Shown here: positions 49,359-57,287 of the stretch, one piece after another | Numbering within the stretch: position 1 is the stretch's first letter | Layout of the letters: each line of letters begins with the position of its first letter | Origin: Pannonibacter anstelovis | Lineage (GTDB): Bacteria; Pseudomonadota; Alphaproteobacteria; Rhizobiales; Stappiaceae | DNA length: 64,000 nucleotides | Reading direction: 5' to 3' | Assembly: GCF_036881715.1 (NCBI RefSeq) | Contig: NZ_JBAKBF010000013.1 | Coordinates: 1-64,000, forward strand | The notes under the pieces: model-generated | Database searches by the model: none | Told to the model about the DNA's origin: nothing | The model's input: only the letters and a program-made list of their open reading frames with translations | Made by a program: the position numbers and the translations under genes

Positions 49359-50063
49359 TCAGAAGGGTGAAACAGTGTCGATGACCTGCTGGCCCCAGGC
49401 GGGCTGCTGGATCTCCGAGATGCGCCCGCGCCCGCCGTAGGACACGCGCGCTTCTGCTATCTTGTTGTAATCGATGGTGTTGTTGCCGCCGATGTCACGC
49501 GGGCGGACAATGCCCGCGACATTCAGCACTCGCATCTCGTAGTTCACCCGGACTTCCTGAGAGCCGGAAATCACGAGGTTGCCGTTCGGCAGACGGTCGG
49601 TAACAACCGCAGCCACCTGCAGCTCGATCTCCTCCTTGCGGTCGATGGTGCCGCGCGAGTTGGAGGAAGAGCCGGACTTGGTGTCGAAGGAGAGATCTGC
49701 CGAGGTTCCCGAACCGCCGGCACTGGCCGAGAACCCGCCGCCGATTCCGACTTTGCCATCGCGCCCGCGGGCCGAATTGTTGTTCAGCGTTGCCTTGTCA
49801 TTGATGGCAATCAGCACGGTGATAACATCGCCAACACGGCGGGCGCGGGGATCTGAAAAGAAATCATCGCGGCCTGACACCCAGAGCGAATTGTAGTCCT
49901 TGCGGCCACTCGGCTTGAAGGTGTTGAGCGGGTAGACCGCAGCGGGCTGGGATGCGAGGCCATAGCCCACGGGCGTCATTGCCGGTTCGCGGCCAATGTC
50001 GTTCATCTGACCTGCACAACCTGCTGACACAAGGCAAAGGGCGAGAGGGATCAACAGGCGCAT
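49359..50063 (-). CDS. flgH: Flagellar L-ring lipoprotein FlgH
   Basis: A 234-residue outer-membrane lipoprotein with a signal peptide and lipobox LVSAGC, with the acylated C16. L-ring features include NSLWVSGRDDFFSDPRARRVGDVITVLIAINDKATLNN and VAGIVRPRDIGGNNTIDYNKIAEARVSYGGRG. ATG 50063 overlaps the motE stop (TGATG). Confidence 0.95.
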   Translation of the reverse strand: MRLLIPLALCLVSAGCAGQMNDIGREPAMTPVGYGLASQPAAVYPLNTFKPSGRKDYNSLWVSGRDDFFSDPRARRVGDVITVLIAINDKATLNNNSARGRDGKVGIGGGFSASAGGSGTSADLSFDTKSGSSSNSRGTIDRKEEIELQVAAVVTDRLPNGNLVISGSQEVRVNYEMRVLNVAGIVRPRDIGGNNTIDYNKIAEARVSYGGRGRISEIQQPAWGQQVIDTVSPF

Positions 50064-50671
50064 CAAAGGCTCCCCTGTGCTTCGGATTTTGAAAGTCCAG
50101 CCATGGAGTGGGTGAGCTGGGCCGCGCGGGCGGGATCCATTTCATCCAGGATCTGGCTGGCTGCGCGGGCATTGAGTTTCACAAGCACGGCAACGGCGGT
50201 ATCTTCATCCAGCGTCGCCAGCTGGGCTGCAGCCGACTCGGGCCGCATGCGCTGAAAGATCGACACGACATGCCCCTCGACTTCGCCAAGGACCTTCTCA
50301 CGCCGCTGGACCCATTCCTCGTATTCGGCGCGCTTCTGTTCGAGCTCGCGGATGCGGTTCTGAAGCCGTTCTTCCAGTGCAATGAGGTTCCAGGTCTGCC
50401 AGGCAAGACGGGCATCACTCGCCGCCGAGCCCATATTCTGGCAGTAGAGCGCAGCATCGCTTGGCGCTCCCTCTTCACCAGGCTCTGCCGGGGCAGGCAC
50501 CGGCAGAGCAGTGGCCGATGCATTGCGCAGGTTGGAGGCCGTCTGGGCGCCAGCCGGGACCACAAGGCCCAGCGCTGCCAGTGACAGCATGCAGGAGATA
50601 GTCAGGACGCGGCAGACAGAACGCCGGAACAGTGGGCGCAGGGCTCCAGCCGGGGTCATGCACGGGATCAT
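50063..50671 (-). CDS. motE: Motility chaperone MotE (MgtE-N-like)
   Basis: About 202 residues: N-terminal signal (VCRVLTISCMLSLAALGLVVPAGAQ), two cysteines, a coiled-coil (ALEERLQNRIRELEQKRAEYEEWVQRREKVL), and a C-terminal MgtE-N-like domain (MRPESAAAQLATLDEDTAVAVLVKLNARAASQILDEMDPARAAQLT). MotE is a rhizobial periplasmic chaperone that stabilises MotC. The start at 50671 is chosen by an AAGGA site; the frame remains open to 50887 across a palindromic repeat. Confidence 0.88.
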   Translation of the reverse strand: MIPCMTPAGALRPLFRRSVCRVLTISCMLSLAALGLVVPAGAQTASNLRNASATALPVPAPAEPGEEGAPSDAALYCQNMGSAASDARLAWQTWNLIALEERLQNRIRELEQKRAEYEEWVQRREKVLGEVEGHVVSIFQRMRPESAAAQLATLDEDTAVAVLVKLNARAASQILDEMDPARAAQLTHSMAGLSKSEAQGSL

Positions 50672-50791
50672 GGGCAGGAAATCCTTCCAGTCGCTGTTGG
50701 CCCGACTATGCCGTCCGAGGCTTGTGCGGGGCTTGGCCGGATGCCGTGAAGGCAGCGCTGGCTTGCGGAAGAGACGGCGAGCTGAAATGCG

Positions 50792-50825
50792 GCACGATCT
50801 GCAGCCATACGGCTGCAGATCGTGC
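50792..50825. repeat. Palindromic repeat unit (REP-like), copy 2
   Basis: Perfect 15-base inverted repeat GCACGATCTGCAGCC (50792-50806) and GGCTGCAGATCGTGC (50811-50825), loop ATAC. It lies in the 219-base gap between flgI and motE, unusually wide for this tight operon. Part of it (50795-50812) matches 18587-18604 at 16 of 18 bases. Confidence 0.6.
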
Positions 50826-50890
50826 ACTCCCCCGGGAGCTGTGTGGGCAGGGGGCTGCCGGGAGATTCCGGAGTTTGAGAGCGGCAAGGC

Positions 50891-52003
50891 CTACTGGATC
50901 ACCAGCTCCGCCTGCAGGGCGCCTGCCGTCTTGATCGTCTGAAGGATGGCAATGATACCGGTCGGCTTGAGGCCGATACGGTTCAGACCGCGCACAAGCG
51001 TCTGCAGGTCGGTGCCGCCGATGATGGCAAGCTGCCCGCCATTTTCATCCGCATCAATGAAGGTGCGCGGCGTCACCACAGTCTCACCATTGCCGAAGGG
51101 TTGCGGCTGGGACACCTCTGGCGCCTCGGTGATGCGGACCGTCAGATTGCCGTGGGTCACAGCGACAGTTGAAATTTGCACATCGCGGCCGATCACCACC
51201 GTTCCCGTCCGCTCATCGATGACAACGCGCGCAGACTGATCCGGCTGCACCATCAACCCCTCGATCTCCGCCATAAACCGGGTAAGGTTGACTTTTGCTG
51301 GCGGTGTCAGATCGATGGAACGGTGATCTCTTTCGCGGGCCGACGAAACGCCATAGGTGGTCTTAGTGTAGCGATTGATGGCATCGGCCACACGCACGGC
51401 CGTGCGAAAGTCCGGATTGGACAGCTCAAGCACCAGTCCGGGAATATTGGCGAAACGGTCCGGCAGATTGCGTTCGATCATGCCGCCATTGGGAATACGG
51501 CCGACTGTCGGAATGCCCTGGCGCAGGCTTTCGGCCTGACCGGCCTCGGAAAAGCCGGAAACGGCCACCGCTCCTTGCGCCACTGCATAGACCGCTCCGT
51601 CCGCACCCAGCAATGGCGTGGCAACCAGCGTGCCGCCAGCCAGAGACGAGGCATCACCGAGGGACGAGACACTGACGTCAATGCGCGAGCCCTGACCAAT
51701 GAAGGCGGGAAGATCCGCCGTGACCACCACAGCCGCGACATTGCGGGTGCGCAAGCGCGCATCCCGAACATTGATGCCCATACTGTCGAGCATGGACTGA
51801 AGGGACTGTTCCGTGAAAGGAGCGTTGCGCAGCGTATCCCCGGATCCCTGAAGGCCGATGACAAGACCATAGCCTACCAGCTGATTGTCACGCACGCCCT
51901 GGAGCGACGCGATGTCCTTGATGCGCACCATGGCGCTGGCAGATGCCGTGAAGCCGGCGGCGCCTATGGCCAGAGCCAGAACTGCAACCAATATCCGCCG
52001 CAT
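50891..52003 (-). CDS. flgI: Flagellar P-ring protein FlgI
   Basis: A 370-residue periplasmic protein with a signal peptide (RILVAVLALAIGAAGFTASASA). P-ring signatures include VRIKDIASLQGVRDNQLVGYGLVIGLQGSGDTLRNAPFTEQSLQSMLDSMGINV, and the C-terminal LVRGLNRIGLKPTGIIAILQTIKTAGALQAELVIQ. ATG 52003 lies two bases after the flgA stop; a TTG at 52009 is less likely. Confidence 0.96.
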   Translation of the reverse strand: MRRILVAVLALAIGAAGFTASASAMVRIKDIASLQGVRDNQLVGYGLVIGLQGSGDTLRNAPFTEQSLQSMLDSMGINVRDARLRTRNVAAVVVTADLPAFIGQGSRIDVSVSSLGDASSLAGGTLVATPLLGADGAVYAVAQGAVAVSGFSEAGQAESLRQGIPTVGRIPNGGMIERNLPDRFANIPGLVLELSNPDFRTAVRVADAINRYTKTTYGVSSARERDHRSIDLTPPAKVNLTRFMAEIEGLMVQPDQSARVVIDERTGTVVIGRDVQISTVAVTHGNLTVRITEAPEVSQPQPFGNGETVVTPRTFIDADENGGQLAIIGGTDLQTLVRGLNRIGLKPTGIIAILQTIKTAGALQAELVIQ

Positions 52004-52005
52004 GG

Positions 52006-52470
52006 TCAATCACCTACCAGAATGGAGCCGTCCGGCTGAACCCGGCCGGTGATGATGAGGCCACTGTCGATGTTTCTGGCGCGGATGAAAGATCCCACAG
52101 ATCCATTCTGCAGCGCCTCGACCTGAGCAATGATCTGCAGGCCGCCTTCGCGGAAGATCAGCCGGGCAGGTTCGCCGCGCTTGATCACCGTCTCCACCGC
52201 AACGGCAGTTGCGGGCACCGGGACGCCTGGCTGCAGAGAACGGCGGGCGACACGCCCGGCCAGTTCTTCCCGGTGCTCGACCACGGAGAACCGCTGAACC
52301 GTCCTTAGCGGAAACCGCCGGATGATCACCTGATCGGCACTGATTACTTCGCCCTGCCGGACGCCTGAACGCAGCACAGGAAGATCCACAGAAGAGGCGC
52401 GCGCACCGGGCATGGCGGCCGTGAGGGCAAGGCCTGCCAGCATCATGCAGATGAAAAGCCGTGTCAGCAT
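52006..52470 (-). CDS. flgA: P-ring assembly chaperone FlgA
   Basis: A 154-residue periplasmic protein with a signal peptide (MLTRLFICMMLAGLALTAA) and an SAF-type domain (LRSGVRQGEVISADQVIIRRFPLRTVQ, then RRSLQPGVPVPATAV and VIKRGEPARLIFREGGLQI). It aids FlgI polymerisation around the rod. ATG 52470 has GGAGA upstream; the longer frame from 52572 is unsupported. Confidence 0.92.
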   Translation of the reverse strand: MLTRLFICMMLAGLALTAAMPGARASSVDLPVLRSGVRQGEVISADQVIIRRFPLRTVQRFSVVEHREELAGRVARRSLQPGVPVPATAVAVETVIKRGEPARLIFREGGLQIIAQVEALQNGSVGSFIRARNIDSGLIITGRVQPDGSILVGD

Positions 52471-52599
52471 CGCAGCTCTCCTAGAGCAATTCCAGCAAGG
52501 GCGGGAACCGGTCTTGCGCCCGCACTTGCGTGAAAACAAAGAGTTTGAGCACTCCCGGCGGCCCCGTTTCAACGAAAGTGTCCCGGCTGTCCTTACGGA

Positions 52600-53388
52600 T
52601 CAGCGGATGCCTTGCGTCACCACGCCAAACATGTCGTCCGCGGCCTTGATGACCTTGGAGTTCATTTCATATCCGCGCTGCGCCGAGATCAGCTCAGTGA
52701 TTTCCTTCACCGGATCCACGTTGGAAGCTTCCGTGTAGCCCTGGCGGATGATGCCGAAGCCCGGATCACCGGCGAGACCGGCAATGCCCGGACCCGAAGC
52801 CGGCGTCTCACGGAACAGATTGCCGCCGACGGCCTCAAGGCCGACATCATTGGCAAAGTTGGTCATGGCCAGCTGCCCCAGTTCCTGCGGGTTCACCTGA
52901 CCTGCCACCTTGGCAAAGACCGTACCGGACTCATTTATGGTGACTTCAACCGTCTCCGGCGGAATGATGATTGCCGGTTCAATGGCATAACCATCGAGCG
53001 TCACGATGCGGCCTTCAGCATTCTTGTTGAAAGCGCCAGCGCGGGTGTAAAGCACCTCACCTTCCGGACCTGTCACCTGGAACCAGCCGCGCCCGTCGAT
53101 GGCGATGTCCAGCTCGTTGCCGGTCTGGTTCATGGTGCCCTGGATGTGCAGCTTGCGGATGGCGGCGGAACGCACACCAAGACCCAGCTGCGCACCTTCC
53201 GGCACCGGATCTTCACCGCCCCGGTTCGGTACACCCTGAAGGCGCTCGGCCTGATAGAGCAGGTCGGTGAACTCGGCCCGCGCCCGCTTGAAGGCAGTGG
53301 TGTTGATGTTGGCGATGTTGTTGGCGATGACTTCGACATTGAGCTGCTGGGCGCTCATGCCGGTCGCTGCGATTGCCAGAGCTTTCAT
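52600..53388 (-). CDS. flgG: Distal rod protein FlgG
   Basis: A 262-residue distal-rod protein: MKALAIAATGMSAQQLNVEVIANNIANINTTAFKRARAEFTDLLYQ at the N-terminus, ELDIAIDGRGWFQVTGPEGEVLYTRAG in the middle, and SNVDPVKEITELISAQRGYEMNSKVIKAADDM at the C-terminus. It lies between fliE and flgA with gaps of 50 and 129 bases. Confidence 0.97.
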   Translation of the reverse strand: MKALAIAATGMSAQQLNVEVIANNIANINTTAFKRARAEFTDLLYQAERLQGVPNRGGEDPVPEGAQLGLGVRSAAIRKLHIQGTMNQTGNELDIAIDGRGWFQVTGPEGEVLYTRAGAFNKNAEGRIVTLDGYAIEPAIIIPPETVEVTINESGTVFAKVAGQVNPQELGQLAMTNFANDVGLEAVGGNLFRETPASGPGIAGLAGDPGFGIIRQGYTEASNVDPVKEITELISAQRGYEMNSKVIKAADDMFGVVTQGIR

Positions 53389-53438
53389 GTCAAACTCCCA
53401 TGGTGCGGGCTGAATTCAAGATCATCCGGGCCGGAGCC

Positions 53439-53786
53439 TCAGATGGCCATGCGGCTGACTTCCTGATAGGCGGAGACGACCTTGTCGCGGATGGCGATGG
53501 CGGTCTGCAGCGAGGCCTCGGCGGCCATCACGGCTTCCACCACCTGCTGGGCCGAAGCCTTGCCGCTGATGCCGGCGATCGAAACGGCTTCGCCTTCCTT
53601 CACGCGCTCGATGGCCTCCTGCGTTACGGAAGCCATGGTGTCCGTGAAGCTGACCTCGGGCACTGCATTGGCGGGCGCCGCACCGCCGAGCGGCACGCCG
53701 CCTGCGACATAGCGGGTCTGGGAGACCTGCGACGTGATACCGTCACCGGCGGACTTGATGGCGGAAATCTGGTCGATCATCTTCAA
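53439..53786 (-). CDS. fliE: Hook-basal body protein FliE
   Basis: A 115-residue MS-ring/rod adapter. The C-terminal half is diagnostic (GKASAQQVVEAVMAAEASLQTAIAIRDKVVSAYQEVSRMAI). It is the first substrate of flagellar export. The start overlaps the flgC stop (ATGA). Confidence 0.95.
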   Translation of the reverse strand: MKMIDQISAIKSAGDGITSQVSQTRYVAGGVPLGGAAPANAVPEVSFTDTMASVTQEAIERVKEGEAVSIAGISGKASAQQVVEAVMAAEASLQTAIAIRDKVVSAYQEVSRMAI

Positions 53787-54199
53787 TCCCTCAGGAGGTC
53801 GATGGTGCGCATGATCATGCTGCGGGCCTGCGTCATCATCTTCAGGTTGGCTTCGTAGGAGCGGTTCGTCTCACGCATATCGGCCATTTCGACCAGCATG
53901 TTGATATTCGGCATCTTGACGTAGCCATTTTCGTCGGCAGCCGGGTGACCCGGATCGTACTCAACGTTGAAAGGCGCCTTGTCGGACCCGATGCCCTTGA
54001 CCTTCACCAGATCGGCGGACAGGGCCCGGTCAACTTCGCTTTCGAAGGTGATGGTCTTGCGCTTGTAGGGGTCTGAGCCCGGAGTCTTGCCGGTCGATTG
54101 CGCATTGGCGAGGTTTTCCGACACGATACGCAGGCGGTCGGACTGGGCGCGCAGGCCGGAAGCGGAGATCTTGAGAGTTGCTGCCAGCGGGTCGATCAT
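53783..54199 (-). CDS. flgC: Proximal rod protein FlgC
   Basis: A 138-residue rod protein: LKISASGLRAQSDRLRIVSENLANAQSTGKTPGSDPYKRK at the N-terminus and NMLVEMADMRETNRSYEANLKMMTQARSMIMRTIDLL at the C-terminus. It lies three bases after flgB. Confidence 0.96.
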   Translation of the reverse strand: MIDPLAATLKISASGLRAQSDRLRIVSENLANAQSTGKTPGSDPYKRKTITFESEVDRALSADLVKVKGIGSDKAPFNVEYDPGHPAADENGYVKMPNINMLVEMADMRETNRSYEANLKMMTQARSMIMRTIDLLRD

Positions 54200-54202
54200 C
54201 GC

Positions 54203-54583
54203 TTATCCCTTCAGGCTTGCCAGATACATGCGGTGAAAGGACTTGATGATGCTGGTGTTGAGCGCATGGTCGCGCGCAACCTCACCGGCCTTCATCAGTT
54301 CCTGCTCCAGATTGACGCTGTTGCCGGAGTGGGCCACATCCCAGCTTTCCGCCTTGCCGACCTTGGACGCTTCGGGCGCATCCCCGAGGCTCCCCATATG
54401 GCGGCCGTGGGTTGCGGTCATCACCAGGCTGGTTTCATCCAGAAGCGTCGTGAACGCCTCGATGTCACGGGCGGCATAGCCGGGAGTGTTGGCGTTGGCG
54501 ATGTTCTGCGCCACCGTTGCCTGGCGCACCGACAGCCAGTCGGCCTGACGGGATGCAAGACTGTTCAGATAGACAGGTTCCAA
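54203..54583 (-). CDS. flgB: Proximal rod protein FlgB
   Basis: A 126-residue rod protein with the QADWLSVRQATVAQNIANANTPGYAARDI signature and a C-terminal rod helix (NLEQELMKAGEVARDHALNTSIIKSFHRMYLASLKG). The only suitable start is TTG at 54583, with GGAGA six bases upstream. It heads the operon that runs to fliP. The 230 bases up to the divergent Hsp70 gene should hold its promoter. Confidence 0.94.
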   Translation of the reverse strand: MEPVYLNSLASRQADWLSVRQATVAQNIANANTPGYAARDIEAFTTLLDETSLVMTATHGRHMGSLGDAPEASKVGKAESWDVAHSGNSVNLEQELMKAGEVARDHALNTSIIKSFHRMYLASLKG

Positions 54584-54813
54584 CGTCGATCTCCGAAGCC
54601 TGTTGTGGCGTTCGGGTACAGGACTAGGGCGTCAACCTTGTCCGAGGCTTTCGACCCCGGCACTGCCGGTACATCAGGCGCAGACAGAGCCTGCCGCGGA
54701 TCAGGTAGAAATCCGGCCTGCGCCCTTGCCTCAGGCGGCGGGATCGGCTAATCCGCACGTCCCTTGCGCGCCTGCACGGCGTCCCACTCCAGCGACATTT
54801 CAGGGAGCCTGCC

Positions 54814-56112
54814 ATGCGTCCGGCCATCGGTCTTGATTTCGGCACGTCCAACACGGTCTTGACCGCCTGCACCGCAGCAGGCAATGCCAGCAGCATCACC
54901 TTCGGCCGCGAAGCAGATCAGGTGGACAGCCTGCCTTCCGTTCTGTCCTTTCTGGAGCCCCCGCGCGGCGAGCACCCGGACACGAAGGCCGACGTCGGCC
55001 AGTGGGCCATCCGCCAGTTCATGGAGCACACCGGCGAGTGCCGTTTTCTGCAGTCGCTGAAGACTTTCGTTGCCAGCAAGCTGTTCAAGGGCACCGGCGT
55101 GTTCGGCACCCATTACGAGTTCGAGGACCTGCTGGAGACCTTCCTCCGGCGCGCGGGCGCACACCGTGACGAGGCGCTGGATACGGGCGGCGGACGGCTG
55201 GTGATCGGCCGCCCTGTGACCTTCGCAGGCGGCGCCCCCGATGATGCGCTGGCGATGCAGCGCTACCGCTCCGCCCTGTCCCGCTTCGGCTTCGAGGAAG
55301 TGCTGTTTGTCTATGAACCCGTAGCCGCAGCCTTTGCCTATGCGCAGCGGCTGGAGGGTGAGGCCACCGTTCTTGTCGCCGACTTCGGCGGCGGCACGAC
55401 CGACTTTTCGTTGATGCGCTTTGCCCGCAATGCCAGCGGCCTGACCGCCGAGCCGCTGGGCCACGGCGGCCTTGGCATCGCCGGCAACACGCTGGATTAC
55501 CGCATCGTCGACAAGGTGATCCTGCCGGAGCTGGGCAAAGGCAGCCAGTACCGCAGCATGGGCAAGGTGCTGGAAGTGCCGCCGAACCTCTTCTCCAACT
55601 TTGCGCACTGGCACATGCTGTCGGTCTTCAAGGCGTCCGCCGACTACCGCGAGCTGAAGAAGATGCTGAGCTCCTGTCTCGATCAGGACAAGATCGAGCT
55701 CTTCATCGAGCTGGTGGATACGGATCAGGGCTATCCGCTCTACAAGGCCGTGTCGGAATGCAAGGCGCGGCTGTCCTTCGATGAGGAAACGGAACTGCGC
55801 TTTGCCCCCATCGGCAAGGACTTTGCCGCCACCGTGCGCCGGGCAGACTTCGAGGAGTGGATCGCCCACGACCTCACCCGCATCAGCGACGCGCTGACCG
55901 CAACGCTCACCAGCGCCAATCTGGAGGCAAAGGACGTGGACAAGGTGTTCCTGACCGGCGGCACATCCTTCGTGCCAGCCATCCGCCGGCTCTTCGCAGA
56001 CCGCTTCGGAGCAGAGCGCCTCTCGGGCGGCGAGGAAATGTCCTCCGTCGCCAAGGGCCTCTCCCTCATCGGCGCCCGCGAAGACGCCGCCGCCTGGGCT
56101 GTGGCGGCATAA
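54814..56112 (+). CDS. Hsp70-family protein, YegD type
   Basis: A 432-residue single-domain Hsp70 homologue. The nucleotide-binding signatures are IGLDFGTSNTVL near the start, VADFGGGTTDFSLM in the middle, and VFLTGGTSFVPAIRRLFADRFG near the end. The substrate-binding domain of DnaK is absent, as in YegD. Start: ATG 54814 with AGGGAG upstream. It is divergent from the flgB operon, and nothing ties it to flagella except position. Confidence 0.88.
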   Translation: MRPAIGLDFGTSNTVLTACTAAGNASSITFGREADQVDSLPSVLSFLEPPRGEHPDTKADVGQWAIRQFMEHTGECRFLQSLKTFVASKLFKGTGVFGTHYEFEDLLETFLRRAGAHRDEALDTGGGRLVIGRPVTFAGGAPDDALAMQRYRSALSRFGFEEVLFVYEPVAAAFAYAQRLEGEATVLVADFGGGTTDFSLMRFARNASGLTAEPLGHGGLGIAGNTLDYRIVDKVILPELGKGSQYRSMGKVLEVPPNLFSNFAHWHMLSVFKASADYRELKKMLSSCLDQDKIELFIELVDTDQGYPLYKAVSECKARLSFDEETELRFAPIGKDFAATVRRADFEEWIAHDLTRISDALTATLTSANLEAKDVDKVFLTGGTSFVPAIRRLFADRFGAERLSGGEEMSSVAKGLSLIGAREDAAAWAVAA

Positions 56113-56115
56113 GGC

Positions 56116-56144
56116 GGATACGGGAGGCTCAGTCCTCCGTATCC
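56116..56144. terminator. Hairpin between the Hsp70 and ACT-domain genes
   Basis: GGATACGG-G-AGG pairs with CCTCCGTATCC (one bulged base) across the end of two convergent genes, including the ACT-gene stop codon. No clear U-tract. Confidence 0.5.
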
Positions 56145-56656
56145 TCGCTCATCTCGATATCGGCCATGATGTCGGCGGCAATCGCCTGGATGGCAGCTTC
56201 GAGGCTGGCGACGCTTGTGCTGTCCGGCAGGATCAAGTCGGCACTGGCGCGGAAGAGCAGCTCACCCGACATGGAGCCGGGAGAGACGATGGTTTCCAGC
56301 GTCTCGATGCTGGCGCCCTGCGCGGCAATCACCTGGGTGATGGCACGCAGGATTCCCGGCTGATCCTGACAGACCAGATCCAGCCGCAGCCGGCGGCCTT
56401 CAGCACCATTTCCACCGCCGCCGCTGACCACATTGACGGAGATGCCCTGGGCCGACAGCGCACCAAGGGCTACTTCCAGCTCCGCCGCCCGGTCTTCCGG
56501 CACATCGACGCTGACGATGCCTGCAAACTCGCCGCCGAGGCGGGCCATGGAGCTTTCCAGCCAGTTGCCGCCCGATGCAGCGATGACACCGGCCAGCGCA
56601 TCAACAAGGCCAGGCCGGTCCTTGGCGATGGCAGTCAGAACGATATGGCGGCCCAT
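56129..56656 (-). CDS. Double ACT-domain protein (GcvR-like)
   Basis: A 175-residue protein with two ACT domains (HIVLTAIAKDRPGLVDALAGVIAASGGNWLESSMARLGGEF, then LDLVCQDQPGILRAITQVIAAQGASIETLETIV). This is the layout of GcvR-like proteins, which bind small amino acids and act on a partner regulator. ATG 56656 has GAGGAAG upstream; the frame from 56677 has no site. It lies downstream of the AhpD-like gene on the same strand. Confidence 0.82.
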   Translation of the reverse strand: MGRHIVLTAIAKDRPGLVDALAGVIAASGGNWLESSMARLGGEFAGIVSVDVPEDRAAELEVALGALSAQGISVNVVSGGGGNGAEGRRLRLDLVCQDQPGILRAITQVIAAQGASIETLETIVSPGSMSGELLFRASADLILPDSTSVASLEAAIQAIAADIMADIEMSEDTED

Positions 56657-56748
56657 GGCTATTCTTCCTCTCGACATGTCCGGCAGGCCATCACACAGCC
56701 CGCCCCTTCTGCCTGCACCTTAGGCATGCTCGAGGCCGGAGGCAAAGC

Positions 56749-57162
56749 CTATCGGGCTTCAGCCCCCACATCAAAGTCAGGATCGACGGGAACCTGCAGC
56801 GCGGTAACAAGATGGTTGGTCTTGGCGGCAAGGCCGATGACGGACAGAAGCTCGCCATATTGCGCCTCGCTCATGCCCTTGGCGCGGGCAGCGGCAGTGT
56901 GCGAGTGGACGCAATAAGAGCAGCCGTTGGCAACGGACACCGCAATGTAGATCATCTCGCGGGTGAGCGGATCGAGGGCACCGGGCGTCGCCATGATGGC
57001 CTTCACCTCGGCCCAGGTGCGCTCCAGCGCAGCCGGATCTGCCGCCAGTGCGCGCCAGAAATTGTTGATGAAATCCGTTCCACGCGTCTTGCGGATATCG
57101 GCAAAGACGGCCGCCACCTGCGGCCCGGCCTCCGCATCGGAAATCAGTTTCACTGTTGCCAT
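56749..57162 (-). CDS. Carboxymuconolactone decarboxylase family protein (AhpD-like)
   Basis: A 137-residue helical protein with the redox motif CSYCVHSH (CxxC plus His) of the AhpD branch: ANGCSYCVHSHTAAARAKGMSEAQYGELLSVIGLAAKTNHL. Such proteins act as alkylhydroperoxidases or thiol oxidoreductases rather than decarboxylases. ATG 57162 has GGAGGA upstream. The strong terminator at 57236-57268 separates it from the PepSY gene. Confidence 0.85.
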   Translation of the reverse strand: MATVKLISDAEAGPQVAAVFADIRKTRGTDFINNFWRALAADPAALERTWAEVKAIMATPGALDPLTREMIYIAVSVANGCSYCVHSHTAAARAKGMSEAQYGELLSVIGLAAKTNHLVTALQVPVDPDFDVGAEAR

Positions 57163-57235
57163 GTGGTTTTGTCCTCCCGTTGGACGGTCAGACTAGACCG
57201 CTTTGCGGCGGCAGGGAAACAGCCTCTTACACGAC

Positions 57236-57268
57236 AAAAGGGCGCGGCAGTCCCTTGCCGCGCCCTTT
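57236..57268 (-). terminator. Rho-independent terminator of the PepSY gene
   Basis: AAAGGGCGCGGCA (57237-57249) pairs perfectly with TGCCGCGCCCTTT (57256-57268), loop of six. On the minus strand TTTT follows the stem. Confidence 0.92.
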
Positions 57269-57287
57269 GGTCATCATGCGGTCAGGC

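Noticed and set aside
54748..55869. A 373-residue open frame opposite the Hsp70 gene
   Set aside because: The Hsp70 frame has all nucleotide-binding motifs; this one has none.
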